From assembly GCA_949126835.1 (NCBI GenBank), contig OX421497.1, positions 12,557,132-12,621,131 on the forward strand: a stretch of 64,000 nucleotides of DNA, in the 5' to 3' direction. Every line of letters starts with the position of its first letter. Within the stretch, counting starts at the first letter, position 1. Position numbers and translations under genes: made by a program. Under the pieces are notes generated by a model. The model was not told the DNA's origin and did not search any database. It was given only the letters and a program-made list of their open reading frames with translations. Shown in pieces: positions 31,958 through 43,779 of the stretch. Source of the stretch: Anisus vortex (Eukaryota > Mollusca > Gastropoda > Planorbidae).

Positions 31958-32688
31958 AATTCATTAATTCTTTTGATTTGACTTTCATGCTTAGCATCCA
32001 TACATATTTAAATTAATTTAAACATATATTAGATGTAAACATTCATTATTAATTGTAAGATATTTACAACATAAAAGGGAGAAAACTAAAAAAAGTTTGA
32101 TAGAAATTATGTACAGACGCTCCTTCTATAAAGAACATTATGATTTACATGTACAATCTCATATATTTTTCCTTCTATAAATAAGATTATAATTTACATG
32201 TACAATCACATATATTTTTCCTTCTATAAATAAGATTATAATTTACATGTACAATCTCATATATTTTTCCTTCTATAAATAAGATTATAATTTACATGTA
32301 CAATCTCATATATTTTTCCTTCTATAAATAAGATTATAATTTACATGTACCATCTCATCTATTTTTCCTTCTATAAATAAGATTATAATTTACAAGTACA
32401 ATCTCATATATTTTTGCATGAAGAAAAGAGGATCGAAGAACAGTTCATACACATTTAAGGGGATAGAAGATAAAATGTTTTACGAGACAAAGAGTTTTCT
32501 AACTAACTTTAAATTTAAATTAATTCATTCTTTTTATTTCACATTCATGCTTAGCATCCATACATATTTAAATTAATTTTAACATATTTTAAACGTAAAC
32601 ATCCATTATTAACTGTAAGATATTTAAAACAACATAATATGGAGAAAAATAAAACAAAGTTTGGTAGAAATTAATTATGTACATTTCG
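31958..32688. repeat. Direct duplication of about 155 bp flanking a 49-bp tandem array
   Basis: Segments 31958-32116 and 32517-32688 share TGCTTAGCATCCATACATAT, TAAGATATTTA and GTTTGRTAGAAATTA in order. Between them lie about six 49-bp units (32122-32415) containing CCTTCTATAAATAAGATTAT. Confidence 0.85.
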
Positions 32689-32807
32689 TTTCAATTGTTA
32701 TTTTTCTCTCGAGGGTCCTGCCTAAATAACTCTAATCAACTATAGGGGTTATGTAGGAAACTTTATGACAGAGTAGTGATGTTTTTCGAACTTTTCAAAA
32801 ACAGTGT

Positions 32808-32887
32808 CGGGTGTATAAGTCGCACCTCTACTTTTTGTCGAAATTTTCAGTAAAAAAAGTGCGACTTATATGCGAGTATATACGGTA
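32808..32887. repeat. Short hairpin (MITE-like)
   Basis: GTATAAGTCGCAC pairs with GTGCGACTTATATGC around a 40-bp centre. It abuts the TA flanking the next element. Confidence 0.55.
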
Positions 32888-33087
32888 TGTTACGGCCAAA
32901 GCCCAAAGTCGGCCAGATCGCAAAGTGGCTAATAACACCTCACATTTGACCGGCCAATGATACTTGATTTCGGACCTTGGCCGGCCAGTTCGTGAAATGG
33001 CCAGGGGCGATCGGCCAAAGTCCGATTAAGAAGGACGTGACAGATTTTGAGCGTTTGTATACGGTAATTATCACATTAGGCATATAT

Positions 33088-33250
33088 TGATTATTAATTA
33101 TACTAAATTACAAAATCAGTCAAATTAGTTCATTATAGTAAATTATCAATCTATAATTAAAATAAATTTAAAAATCAGTCAAATTAGTTTATTATAGTAA
33201 ATTATTCATCTTTATTTATAAAAAATTACAAAATCAGTCATGTTCGTCTA
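33088..33250. repeat. Left arm of internal inverted repeat
   Basis: It has AAAATCAGTCAAATTAGTTY units repeated two to three times and pairs with 33893-34045. Confidence 0.75.
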
Positions 33251-33481
33251 TTACTCTTCTGTGTGCTCATAGTACAAAATAACGCTATTGTCTTTTGTCA
33301 CTAGCACAATAAGTTTATCTTTGCCATCAACCTAAATAACGTCATACTTTCTTAGTCGACGAAAGTCTTTTTTCTGCTTTGCTTTAGCCTGTTTAACGTC
33401 CTTTATATTTATAAAAGCACAGTATTTGTCTCTGCCGATGATCCAGCTATTAATTATTAGATTTTTCTTGCAGTAGCGTTT
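33251..33481 (-). pseudogene. Coding remnant of unknown protein
   Basis: The minus strand reads about 76 codons with one internal TAG (33332-33334), ending at TAA (33251-33253). The segments IINSWIIGRDKYCAFINIKD and LVTKDNSVILYYEHTEE look protein-like, lysine-rich and unlike the surrounding low-complexity DNA. No family was recognised. Its place between inverted arms inside the TA-flanked element suggests an eroded element gene. Confidence 0.35.
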
Positions 33482-33892
33482 TCAAAATATCTCATCATCA
33501 TTGGCTCCATAGTCTCGAAAGACGATTAGATTTGCGCTCCTGTGATTTGGCCAGCCCTGCGAAATTGACTGTGTCTGTGGAGACCTATCTTTGAGAGACA
33601 GGCTTGTCGACGCCAAACAGCAAAGCTGGAGTGTCCTCTCCAGAGCGCAAACCTGGGCAGTATGTTAAGGAGAGGCTGATGTTGCCCATGCATCAGTTCC
33701 CCTCTCTCCACGCATCAGATGTGTACAAGGGAAAGGCTTAGCCGATACAGCTTGGCATCTTTTGCGTCGCAGGAGTTGCCAGTATGCTACGTGACGAGCG
33801 TACTGCCTAAGGGACTCCGGCTCCTGATTTGTTTTTGAGGTTTACTCCGCTAGTATTTCCCGTACATGGATTTAGCCACAAGGCAGTGGGGT

Positions 33893-34045
33893 TTGTGACG
33901 AACATGACTGATTTTGTAATTTTTTATAAATAAAGGAATAATTTACTATAATAAACTAATTTGACTGATTTTTTAATTTATTTTAATTATAGATTGGAAC
34001 TAATTTGACTGATTTTGTAATTTAGTATAATTAATATCTAAGAAC
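33893..34045. repeat. Right arm of internal inverted repeat
   Basis: It is the reverse complement of 33088-33250 with small differences; the segment near 33925 is slightly altered. Confidence 0.75.
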
Positions 34046-34985
34046 ATAGTTTTCATATCAAATGTTGGTTCTGCATTTACATGTACGCCAACTTTGTTCA
34101 GCATACTAGTCTCGTCAGTAGTTACCTGGGATAACCTACAGAACATAATACGAATTTATTGAAATGCCGCTACATGAGATACAGCCCCCAGTTGCATATA
34201 AATGCATATAGACTGTTATACAAACTCGTGCCGAGGAATACAATACTCACAATGAAACCACAAGTAACATAGGCAGTGTCATAATGTGACAGGGGATGGG
34301 GTGGCCAGCATGGTGCACGTTGTTGCGCGTCCAATCGCGCGTCCAATCGGAGCCTGATTGCTTCCAAGTAATTGTACTGTCCCTACTAGCACTTTCTACT
34401 CAATAAAACAAAATTGGCTTGTTAGTCTATAGGCGTGATAGCAGAACTTATTCTTTAGCGCTGTTGGATTCGATGCACGATATTTAAATTTGTTTGAACA
34501 CCGCTTATAATCTACAGTACCTAGAACTAGAACACACATGTACACAAAGTAAAATAAACCACAAACGATGCTCGATGTATGTGTAAGTCAATTGCCTCAG
34601 TTTATTGGTGCAGTATTTTTATCTCAAGGGTATCTCATTTGTGACTGGGGCCACACCCATGTTTATACAACACATGAAACTAGACCGCGCGGACAATGGC
34701 TAGATAAAAATACGGTCGCTCCTGCCTTACCACCTTTGTGGCTTATCAAAAGTCAATCCTCGGTTCCATTTTTATGACGCAAATGGTGTTTTTATCCAGG
34801 TAGATAGTTTACTAAATCGTGTGATAATTAATTGCCTTGATAATTAGTGACCACTTCGTCAGGACTTTCTCTGAAAAGCAGCAGATGAACAGAAAATTAT
34901 CGTCACAGCGTACGTATCACTATCCTTGCTACCATTTGCAAGCCGCCATCACATCTGTGCCGCCTACCGAACATTCTTGCATCAG
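34046..34985. other. Unassigned interior of the TA-flanked element
   Basis: A degenerate SINE-like piece (GGGGTGGCCAGCATGGTGC) lies near 34295-34320 on the minus strand. No coding exon recognised. Confidence 0.4.
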
Positions 34986-35439
34986 CACATCGGACATTGG
35001 CCAGTGATTTCCAGCCACTTCGCGAAGTGGTCGGCCAAAGTAGAGTAAACACTGGCAATTTCCAGCACATCGGACATTGGCCAAGCGCCTCGGCCAAAGC
35101 GCGAAGTGGCGCGGGTTTGGCCGTAACATAATTAAAAAACAAAAACAAAGAAAGGGTCACAGATGACAAAGGAAAGTGAAACACCCATAGAAGACGGGTG
35201 ACGAAAGGTGTCATTCACTGGTAATCCCACAAACGGGACCTTCACAAGTGAGAAAAAAGTATGTACAATTCTCTAAAAGAGTAGGAAAATCCCAAGTTGT
35301 CTTTAGGTTTCAAATAGCGTTTAGCCGTTGCCCGTCGGCATGAACTATTGAATGTTTAATTGAGAAGTACTTTAATTTGTTTATCAATGTTACTTATGAC
35401 ATTACTATAGTTAAGCGGTATAGATACGTTTTAATCTTA

Positions 35440-35860
35440 CACACTGGGTAGTTAATGCAGTGTTTAAAAATATACATATAAATTCTCTAGTCATATAATA
35501 TTTAGATAATTTTCAAATATATTTTTACAGTTTGATCATTTCAAAGTTATAAATTGTAAGTCATTTGTTATGTTTTATAAAAGAGAAATAAAGAATAATT
35601 AGAAATATTAGCTGAAATAAAACGGGTTAGCCTACTTATCTCTGTTTAATTAAAAAATGTGTCCACATTTGATTCAATAGTGATGCCAAACAAGTGATGT
35701 TTTGTAAGATAACAAATATTATTGACTATTTATTATTTCTTTATAAAATTTAAAATAATGGTATTCATAATTTAATTATTAGAGAAGAAAAATTAATTTA
35801 CGTAAAACAGTTGTAAATAAACATTTCCTGCATTAATTGTTTGTCCATTTAAGGAGGTTT
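35440..35860 (-). repeat. hAT family B internal fragment
   Basis: Shares CTGGGTAGTTAATGCAGTGT, TTTGATCATTTCAAAGTTAT and TCCTGCATTAATTGTTTGTC with the other family-B copies, in reverse orientation. No inverted terminal repeats remain. Confidence 0.55.
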
Positions 35861-36182
35861 TTTTTATTTATAATTACAGAAATTACATAATACAGTGCTA
35901 TTAAATGGGTCTCTTATATTTATTAAATTAATAATACAAATAAATTTGTTTTAGAATTGCTTATATTATTTATGTTTAAGAAGATGAGCATAAAAACTAT
36001 TTTAAATGCTATTAGTCTGTATCAATTAATGAGCTCCTTTTCTCGTATGCAATTCGCAAATTGTATAAATTAGTCACTTCTTAGTGGTCAGGTGTGTGAC
36101 CTCTTTGTAGGCTTAAAACAGCTTTCATATACGATGAAATCTTTTCACAAGTGTAATTTGAACCAAATCATCATCATCAATC
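35861..36182. other. AT-rich spacer
   Basis: No gene recognised. Confidence 0.4.
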
Positions 36183-36401
36183 CCATGACCGTTGAGGTCT
36201 TTAAGGGGGAGCCAATCGACACCTTCGGCAGTTAACTTTCTCCACCTTTGCCTATCTTACGTAGTTGTCAATAGTTGAGTCAACTGCAGCCCTGTCCAAT
36301 ACTTTACATTGTCAAACCAGCATCTCCGCTGACGGCCTCTCCGACGCCCACCTTCCACCGTGCCCTGGAGGATTGCTTTTTGACAGGCTATTGTGCCGCA
36401 A
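36183..36401 (-). pseudogene. LINE protein C-terminal remnant
   Basis: The minus strand reads ILQGTVEGGRRRGRQRRCW then FDNVKYWTG, the GxRRRGRxxxxWxDN motif found near the end of many non-LTR retrotransposon proteins. A frame break follows within 30 codons. The upstream part is separated by the small element at 36402-37004. Confidence 0.6.
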
Positions 36402-37004
36402 CTAGGGTTGCCATCCGTCCCGATATATCGGGAATCTCACCGTTATGGACCGTCTTGTCCCGAAATCTCGACAAAACCCAAATTTGTCTCGATTTTGCAA
36501 AATACTGTTACGAGCTGGGCTCAAGTAGGCCTACTGAAAAGCTTTTAGCAACTAAGCTTACTTGGAAGAATGAAAGTCTAAACACTCTGTAGAAGAAAGG
36601 TAGATTTACTGTCTTAAGGAAACCGAAAAAACTGAACGCAAATGCCAACTGCTAAAATATGCGAGTATTTGTTTTTTTATCCCATAACATAACGTCAATG
36701 TGCAAAGAGTATTTTTGCTGATGTCGACTGCTGCCAGGGACTGTGGAATCAATGTTACAGTGCCAGTTTAACTACAAACTGGCTTGCATGGAGTTTTATA
36801 AATACGTAGGCCCAAATGGAAGAAAAGACTTGCTGAAAAAGGGTGAAATCTTCAAAAAAATATGGTGTACCAACTACTTCTGCCGCAACAAGTTCCATGT
36901 AATCTAAATAAAAAGTAATGATATTAAATACATTTTTTACTTCAGTTCTACACCCCCATCTCAGAGTGTCCAGACGAGGTCCCAGCTAGATATGGCAACC
37001 CTAG
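36402..37004. mobile_element. Small non-autonomous DNA transposon (MITE) in LINE tail
   Basis: The ends CTAGGGTTGCCAT and ATGGCAACCCTAG are 13-bp perfect inverted repeats. Flanks CCGCAA and CAGCAA may be a worn target duplication. About 600 bp, with no supported coding region; the 105-codon frame at 36275-36592 crosses its boundary and is rejected. Confidence 0.6.
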
Positions 37005-37369
37005 CAGCAACACATGCGCCGTTTGATTGTTGCCATAATGTTTTCTTGAGTGCATGCAATTGAGGATATTTTGTCACACACATACGCATTAGTCCTGTGT
37101 TCAACCAAAAGCTGAAAGTAAAAGAGCGAATGCCTAGCAGTTGAGAATAGCAGGCGACTTTCCTAAGCAGCTTCCTTCCAGATTTTTTTCCGCAAATGGA
37201 CATATTTGGATGCCCATTTTTTAAATGTTTAAAATTCAACTTGTTGGATTTTAAAATCGCATATATCCATCCACTTAAAAAAAAAAGATCTACATTTAAG
37301 AAGGTTATAGTAATATCAAACCAGTTAGGCTTGATGTGTTATAAAAAAAATGAGTCCACCAGTCGTTCC
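37005..37369. other. Unassigned spacer
   Basis: Nothing recognised. Confidence 0.35.
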
Positions 37370-37700
37370 TTTTATTAGAAAACTCCGCTTTGAGTGCTTC
37401 GATGTACTTTTGAAAAGGCCCAACTATCTATTTTAATATACGCCTTAACTCTTCCCGTACCGACCTACTTCTATCTATGCTGCCTTCAGTTCCGCTATAT
37501 ACGCGCCCGGGACTGTAAGGGTTAATATAGGGATGTACATGTAGTTAAATGTTTTGAAATTGATTTCAAGGCGAGATATGTCCAGTTTCAATGCAACTCC
37601 ACTCCAGTGGTCCTTGTAAATAAGTTCAACTCCCTGAAACGTGTCGCTATGACATTCAGAAACAGAGGCTTCAATAGTCAGTTTTCCTCAATGCGTGCTA
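37370..37700 (-). repeat. hAT family B internal fragment
   Basis: It shares AAATGTTTTGAAATTGATTT, CCAGTTTCAATG and CTGAAACGTGTCG in order with 57230-57360. Confidence 0.6.
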
Positions 37701-38124
37701 TTGAAAAACAAAATCCCTCTTCCTGCCAAGTGTGCACTAGATTAGACTGTAAAACGGGGAGAGAAAAAGTCACGGTTGAGACACCCTCCAGATGTTCAAG
37801 CATTGAATCTGTCAGAGAAACATTGAACTCGATTTTTTCTTTCTTTCTTCCTCTGAATCCCGAAGGTGTGCCAGAAGATAACAGTAGGTGTGCCAGTAGA
37901 TAGCAACCTCTCCCCACACACACACCAAATTTAATAATCTGTCTCCTATATTCAATAAGTTCGTTATTCAGTTTCGGGCTGTCCGTCGCCAGTGGGCGGT
38001 CAACGTTTTTCTAAACTTCTCGGGCTTGGTGCAACACTCTCAACCTCATCCCATTCTACACCGATGGAATATTTGAAATGTATACGTATAAATATTGAAC
38101 ACATATAGTTTATTTAAACAAAAC
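37701..38124. other. Unassigned spacer
   Basis: No gene recognised; the 98-codon frame here has no family resemblance. Confidence 0.35.
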
Positions 38125-38433
38125 GAATGTATAACTAGACTATGTGCAAGCTTCACAATAGATTCTATAATTTATAACTAGACTATGTGCAAGCTTCACA
38201 ATAGATTCTTTAATTTATAACTAGACTATGTGCAAGCTTCACAATAGATTCTTTAATTTATAACTAGACTATGTGCAAGCTTCACAATAAATTCTTTAAT
38301 TTATAACTAGACTATGTGCAAGCTTCACAATAGATTCTTTAATTTATAACTAGACTATGTGCAAGCTTCACAATAGATTCTTTAATTTATAACTAGACTA
38401 TGTGCAAGCTTCACAATAGATTCTTTAATAAAT
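38125..38433 (+). repeat. 44-bp minisatellite, 7 copies
   Basis: Each unit contains ACTAGACTATGTGCAAGCTT (with a HindIII site) and CACAATAGATTC. Differences are single bases. Confidence 0.95.
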
Positions 38434-38436
38434 AAC

Positions 38437-38668
38437 ATGAGCACAGTGGCCGATCGGTAGTGCGTTCGCCTGGCGTACCGAAGGTCCTGGGTTCGAATTC
38501 TGGATTTGTTCCCAGGACAGGATGGTGTCCCAGCTCTGATGGGTACCTGTCATTAGTTGGGGTAAAGTCAAGGCGGCTGGGCATTGTGCTGGCCACACAT
38601 CCACATGTTTGCTGCTTCGCCGGCCCTATGATCAGTTTGGTACAACGATTAGGCTACTTTACTAATTT
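38437..38668 (+). repeat. tRNA-derived SINE with internal deletions
   Basis: Head GAGCACAGTGGCCGATCGGT, B box GGTTCGAATTC, body and tail present; a segment before GCTGCTTCGCCGGCCC is deleted. Confidence 0.85.
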
Positions 38669-39514
38669 AATATATAAGGCTTAATTTTTTTTAAAAATGT
38701 AATATCAACTTACTATTTTATTTATTTACTTGGGTGCCTTCATTGTAGGCCTACTTATGTACACTGTAGTAGACAAATTATTGTTCAATGCTATATTAAA
38801 ATACATATTTAAAAAAACAAATGAACAAGAGAAAGAGAAAGACCATTTAAATATGTCAAGTATTTTGTACCATACATCCAACATATACAATCTCTGCTAT
38901 TTTCTGCTCTATTTCCTTTGGTTTTCCACACACACAAAATAAACAACAAAAATAAACAACAAAACAGCTGGTTCTGACCACATGACCTCAATTGAAAACA
39001 CGTGACCCCCAATGTTCACTAGTCGAAATTGAGGTAACATTGTCTATTTCTTTTTTCTGGTATCGAAATAGTAATAATAATAAGGGGAGTGGTGGTCACG
39101 CCTCTGCGATTGGAATGCACCACAAACCACAAACATGGCTTGTTGCGAACAACAAAAACATTCCAGTACTTTAAAGTTATCATTCTCCCTCTCCCCTTCA
39201 CCCCCACCCTTCCATCCCCCGCCACCTATTCTCGCTACGAGTATGTAATAAAGGGAGGGAATAATAATACATCTTCTTGCGGGTTTTCCCCACGAAAACA
39301 AAACAAGGAACTAAACACAACAAGTCGCACCTGATAATGTTGACATTGTGACAGAATTAACCTCCCCCCCCCCCCTCACCTTTTTTTAATTCCTCCCAAA
39401 CCTCACACACTTGAATGTACCCAACTAAAAGGGTTGTTTTTGTAGAGTAGTTTTTGACCCCTTGGAGTAAACAATGTATGTAATAAACGTTATGGGTTAC
39501 CCTTCTGTGGTGGT
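38669..39514. other. Unassigned spacer
   Basis: C-run at 39364-39376. No gene recognised. Confidence 0.4.
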
Positions 39515-41078
39515 TCGGTGGATTTTGAGGGTGGCAGGGTGCTAATGGCTTCGTTGGATTTTGAGGGTGGCAGGGTGCTAATGGCTTCGTTGGATTTTGA
39601 GGGTGACAGGGTGCTAATGGCTTCGTTGGATTTTGAGGGTGGCAGGGTGCTAATGGCTTCGTTGGATTTTGAGGGTGGCAGGGTGCTAATGGCTTCGTTG
39701 GATTTTGAGGGTGGCAGGGTGCTAATGGCTTCGTTGGATTTTGAGGGTGGCAGGGTGCTAATGGCTTCGTTGGATTTTGAGGGTGGCAGGGTGCTAATGG
39801 CTTCGTTGGATTTTGAGGGTGGCAGGGTGCTAATGGCTTCGTTGGATTTTGAGGGTGGCAGGGTGCTAATGGCTTCGTTGGAGTTTTGAGGGTGGCAGGG
39901 TGCTAATGGCTTCGTTGGATTTTGAGGGTGGCAGGGTGCTAATGGCTTCGTTGGATTTTGAGGGTGGCAGGGTGCTAATGGCTTCGTTGGATTTTGAGGG
40001 TGGCAGGGTGCTAATGGCTTCGTTGGATTTTGAGGGTGGCAGGGTGCTAATGGCTTCGTTGGATTTTGAGGGTGGCAGGGTGCTAATGGCTTCGTTGGAT
40101 TTTGAGGGTGGCAGGGTGCTAATGGCTTCGTTGGATTTTGAGGGTGGCAGGGTGCTAATGGCTTCGTTGGATTTTGAGGGTGGCAGGGTGCTAATGGCTT
40201 CGTTGGATTTGAGGGTGGCAGGGTGCTAATGGCTTCGTTGGATTTCGAGGGTGGCAGGGTGCTAATGGCTTCGTTGGATTTTGAGGGTGGCAGGGTGCTA
40301 ATGGCTTCGTTGGATTTTGAGGGTGGCAGGGTGCTAATGGCTTCGTTGGATTTTGAGGGTGGCAGGGTGCTAATGGCTTCGTTGGATTTTGAGGGTGGCA
40401 GGGTGCTAATGGCTTCGTTGGATTTTGAGGGTGGCAGGGTGCTAATGGCTTCGTTGGATTTTGAGGGTGGCAGGGTGCTAATGGCTTCGTTGGATTTTGA
40501 GGGTGGCAGGGTGCTAATGGCTTCGTTGGATTTTGAGGGTGGCAGGGTGCTAATGGCTTCGTTGGATTTTGAGGGTGGCAGGGTGCTAATGGCTTCGTTG
40601 GATTTTGAGGGTGGCAGGGTGCTAATGGCTTCGTTGGATTTTGAGGGTGGCAGGGTGCTAATGGCTTCGTTGGATTTTGAGGGTGGCAGGGTGCTAATGG
40701 CTTCGTTGGATTTTGAGGGTGGCAGGGTGCTAATGGCTTCGTTGGATTTTGAGGGTGGCAGGGTGCTAATGGCTTCGTTGGATTTTGAGGGTGGCAGGGT
40801 GCTAATGGCTTCGTTGGATTTTGAGGGTGGCAGGGTGCTAATGGCTTCGTTGGATTTTGAGGGTGGCAGGGTGCTAATGGCTTCGTTGGATTTTGAGGGT
40901 GGCAGGGTGCTAATGGCTTCGTTGGATTTTGAGGGTGGCAGGGTGCTAATGGCTTCGTTGGATTTTGAGGGTGGCAGGGTGCTAATGGCTTCGTTGGATT
41001 TTGAGGGTGGCAGGGTGCTAATGGCTTCGTTGGATTTTGAGGGTGGCAGGGTGCTAATGGCTTCGTTGGATTTTGGAT
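39515..41078 (+). repeat. 36-bp minisatellite, about 43 copies
   Basis: The unit contains GGATTTTGAGGGTGGCAGGG then TGCTAATGGCTTCGTT. Because 36 is 12 codons and few units contain stops, both strands stay open for hundreds of codons (DFEGGRVLMASL on plus, KSNEAISTLPPS on minus). A 1-bp insertion near 39881 and a 1-bp loss near 40208 shift the frame with no apparent constraint. I consider it non-coding. Confidence 0.96.
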
Positions 41079-41269
41079 AGAGAGACAGAAAGTGAGAGAA
41101 CGAAAAAACAACAATAGAGAAGTGGCGTGGATTGGAAGAAAGAAAGAGAAAGAGAGAGCGAACAAAGAGATGCTTGGGGGGGTGGGGGTGGTAGTAGAAC
41201 AAAGATAATAAGATAGAGCAGTGGATAGAGGGGGTGAGAGAAAGGGCGAATAGGAAAGGGCGATGCAAG

Positions 41270-41470
41270 CTAGAAAGAGAGAGAGAGAATAGAGAGTAGG
41301 TATGTGACAGTGAGAGAATAGAGAGTAGGTATGTGACAGTGAGAGAATAGAGAGTAGGTATGTGACAGTGAGAGAATAGAGAGTAGGTATGTGACAGTGA
41401 GAGAATGGAGAGTAGGTATGTGACAGTGAGAGAATAGAGAGTAGGTATGTGACAGTGAGAGAAATAGAGT
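41270..41470 (+). repeat. 29-bp minisatellite, about 6 copies
   Basis: Unit contains AGAGAATAGAGAGTAGGTAT then GTGACAGTG. Confidence 0.93.
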
Positions 41471-41974
41471 TTGAGAAAAGAGGTATAGAGACACACAAAG
41501 TCTTTAAAAGAAAATAAACGTGAATCGTATCTTACAATCCTTATTACTATTTAACCCATTTGTGCCTAGCGGAGAACATTTCAGTCATCACCAAAAATGA
41601 TTATAACTCATCCAACAACGTGGAATCACTAAGATCACATAATTGCCACCAATAAAACAAAAGGCTTCTATGATTGACATTCAATAAAACTTTCTTTTAC
41701 ATAAGAAAAGAAAATTGGATTGTTTCGTGAAGAATTTCTCAGTTGATTTTTATTATTTTTTTGTGAAAGGGGGGGGGGGGTAATTGCTTCGTTGGATATG
41801 GGGTAGCGAGAGGTAAACTAAACTAAAAAAAGGGTTACCTGAACAAACCAGGTAAATCAACATCATTGTAAAACTTTAATTTGAAAAAATGCAATGCTAG
41901 AATCAAACCGCAATAATCGTCTGTATAGAAGCTGCGTCTGCATCTAAAAAAAAGATAAGATAAGCAGCTGTTAA
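41471..41974. other. Unassigned spacer
   Basis: G-run at 41769-41780, followed by GCTTCGTTGGAT, a scrap resembling the 36-bp unit. No gene recognised. Confidence 0.4.
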
Positions 41975-42250
41975 CGAGAGTTCAAGCTCCGTTGGACTGT
42001 CGTACCAAAGGTCCTGGGTTCGAATCCTGGTGAAGGCTAGGATTTTTCCCCCGTGTTTGTAGGGTGTCCCTGAGTCTACCCAGCTCTGATGGGTAGGCCT
42101 ACCTGATCTTAGTTGGGGTAAAGAGAAGGCGGCTGGGCATAATGCTGGCCACACAATCCCTAGTAGGCTATGCCGTGGCCCCAGAAACTGGTGAACGTTG
42201 CTTCACCGGCCCTATGGATCAATTTGGCCTGACAGGATACTGTACTTTGC
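41975..42250 (+). repeat. tRNA-derived SINE, near full length
   Basis: B box GGTTCGAATCC, body and tail conserved; the 5' part of the tRNA-like head is eroded. Confidence 0.85.
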
Positions 42251-42890
42251 TTTTTTTCTTGCCTTTTCCTCCACACTTCTGTCATTGCGGTTGGTTTTAT
42301 AAGATCCGGTCATGCAACACTGATTAGAAATTGTATGTCCTCATAGCAGGCATCTACAAGCAGTTAGTCACCCTCAGAGGGAGGGTGCGCTTAGTCTTAC
42401 ACAAAGAGTCAAATTGGTGAAACCTTAGAGTCTCCTTTATTGTCGCTACGTTTGTTGTTGTTGATGTTTTGGTCTTACAGTGGCGTGTATCATGGTGGGC
42501 CGCTAAACGGGAAGGCCAGAAATTTCTCGCTTTTCCCGGGAAGTAAGGATTAATTTGTGGATTAAGATATCTTCTTTAATGAAACTTGCACTCTGCACTG
42601 GTGTTAGGTCCCCCCCCCCCCCCCGTTAGGTTTAAAGTGAAATCCCTATAACTCCCACCTATCTCTCCCCCTCCCCAAACCTGTTTCATCCTCCACCCCA
42701 TTAGCCTCCACACACACACACACACAAACGTTCCCGTCATGTTCAGACAACGAGATTGAGATTTCACTTTCCGTGATTTTAAAATATAAAGTAAGTTTCC
42801 AAATATGTGGCGCTGAAAGGGAGGAATAAAAATAAAGGAAGGGGGTAAAATAAACACACACAAGAACTAGTCTATATAACCATGATTACA
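42251..42890. other. Unassigned spacer
   Basis: C-run at 42610-42624 and a CACACA microsatellite near 42710. No gene recognised. Confidence 0.4.
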
Positions 42891-43134
42891 TTTCGCCTGG
42901 CAAACAGAAGGTCCTGGGTTCGAATCATAGTGAAGGCTACAGTTTGTTCCCGGGTCTGGAGGGTGTCCCTGAGTCTACCCAGCTCTGTTGGGAAACTGAC
43001 TTTAGTTTGGGTAAAGTTAAGGCGACTGGGCATTGTACTGACCACACAATCCCCCTAGTATGCCGTGGCTACATAAACTGGTGAACGCTGCTTCACCAGC
43101 CCTATAGATCAATTCGGTCTGATGGGTACTTATA
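42891..43134 (+). repeat. tRNA-derived SINE, head truncated
   Basis: Starts within the head (TTCGCCTGGC), with B box GGTTCGAATC, a full body and the tail GATGGGTACTTATA. Confidence 0.85.
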
Positions 43135-43245
43135 CAGAAAAACGGGTACAGATGAAAAGCAACCAACATAACTAACGAACATACGATGAAACCAAATAAA
43201 ACTTCATCATATATTATCTTATACATTACATACGCTCCTTCTATA

Positions 43246-43440
43246 AAGAAGATTATTGCGTCCTACGCTCATCCTCGGTCCGAGTCTAGTCTTGCATTTT
43301 TGTTAATGTTTTTAATGATGTTGAGTTACTGGTTTTCCTGATTTGTTCAGGCAACCCATTCCATACCCGAATGCCACTCGGGAAGACAGGTGCACGGGGC
43401 GGGACTCAACATACACAATGTCCATGAGTTTTTGTTTCTA
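43246..43440 (-). pseudogene. LINE protein C-terminal remnant
   Basis: The minus strand reads IRVWNGLPEQIRKTSNSTSL and then stop at 43286-43288, the VxxWNxLP motif seen at the end of many CR1/Jockey-type proteins. A related 3' tail (CTTCTTTATAGAAGGAGCG) follows and recurs with the 47761-47935 remnant. Confidence 0.6.
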
Positions 43441-43779
43441 GGTGTGTATGTTTTGTTAGCTAGAGACTCCCTGAACGTTTGACGAATTGGGAAAAAAAAA
43501 TAAACACATTTATTATATAAAAAACCTAACAGTAGCTATCTCTCTCCCTCAAATGAAAATTTCTATTTCATTATTAATGTCTATATAAGCTAGTATATTT
43601 TTGTTATGGATAAGTAAGTATTTCATATATTGTTATATAAATATAATATATACCGGGTAATTAAATTTTGCAAATATATATATTCCCTTAAAGTAATACA
43701 CAGCGACATTCTATAAAAACTTAAAAACAATTAGACCACATTGAAATTAATTCTGATCGTGTCGTCTTTTTTTTTCCAG
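43441..43779. other. AT-rich spacer, presumed intron end
   Basis: Ends in the polypyrimidine tract TCTTTTTTTTTCCAG (43765-43779), the 3' splice site for the next exon. Confidence 0.55.

Larger units (their letters stand above)
32888..35128. mobile_element. TA-flanked DNA transposon of unrecognised superfamily
   Basis: The ends TGTTACGGCCAAA and TTTGGCCGTAACA are 13-bp perfect inverted repeats, with TA on both sides (32886-32887, 35129-35130). Subterminal regions at both ends repeat GGCCAAAG and CGAAGTGGC motifs (32895-33020, 34990-35115), a plausible transposase-binding layout. Inside are a 150-bp inverted repeat and a coding remnant on the minus strand. I cannot place the superfamily from these features. 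Confidence 0.65.

Noticed and set aside
39490..41496. 668-codon minus-strand open frame and its plus-strand partners
   Set aside because: They are reading frames of 36-bp and 29-bp minisatellites. Frame changes at indels show no constraint, and no domain is recognisable.
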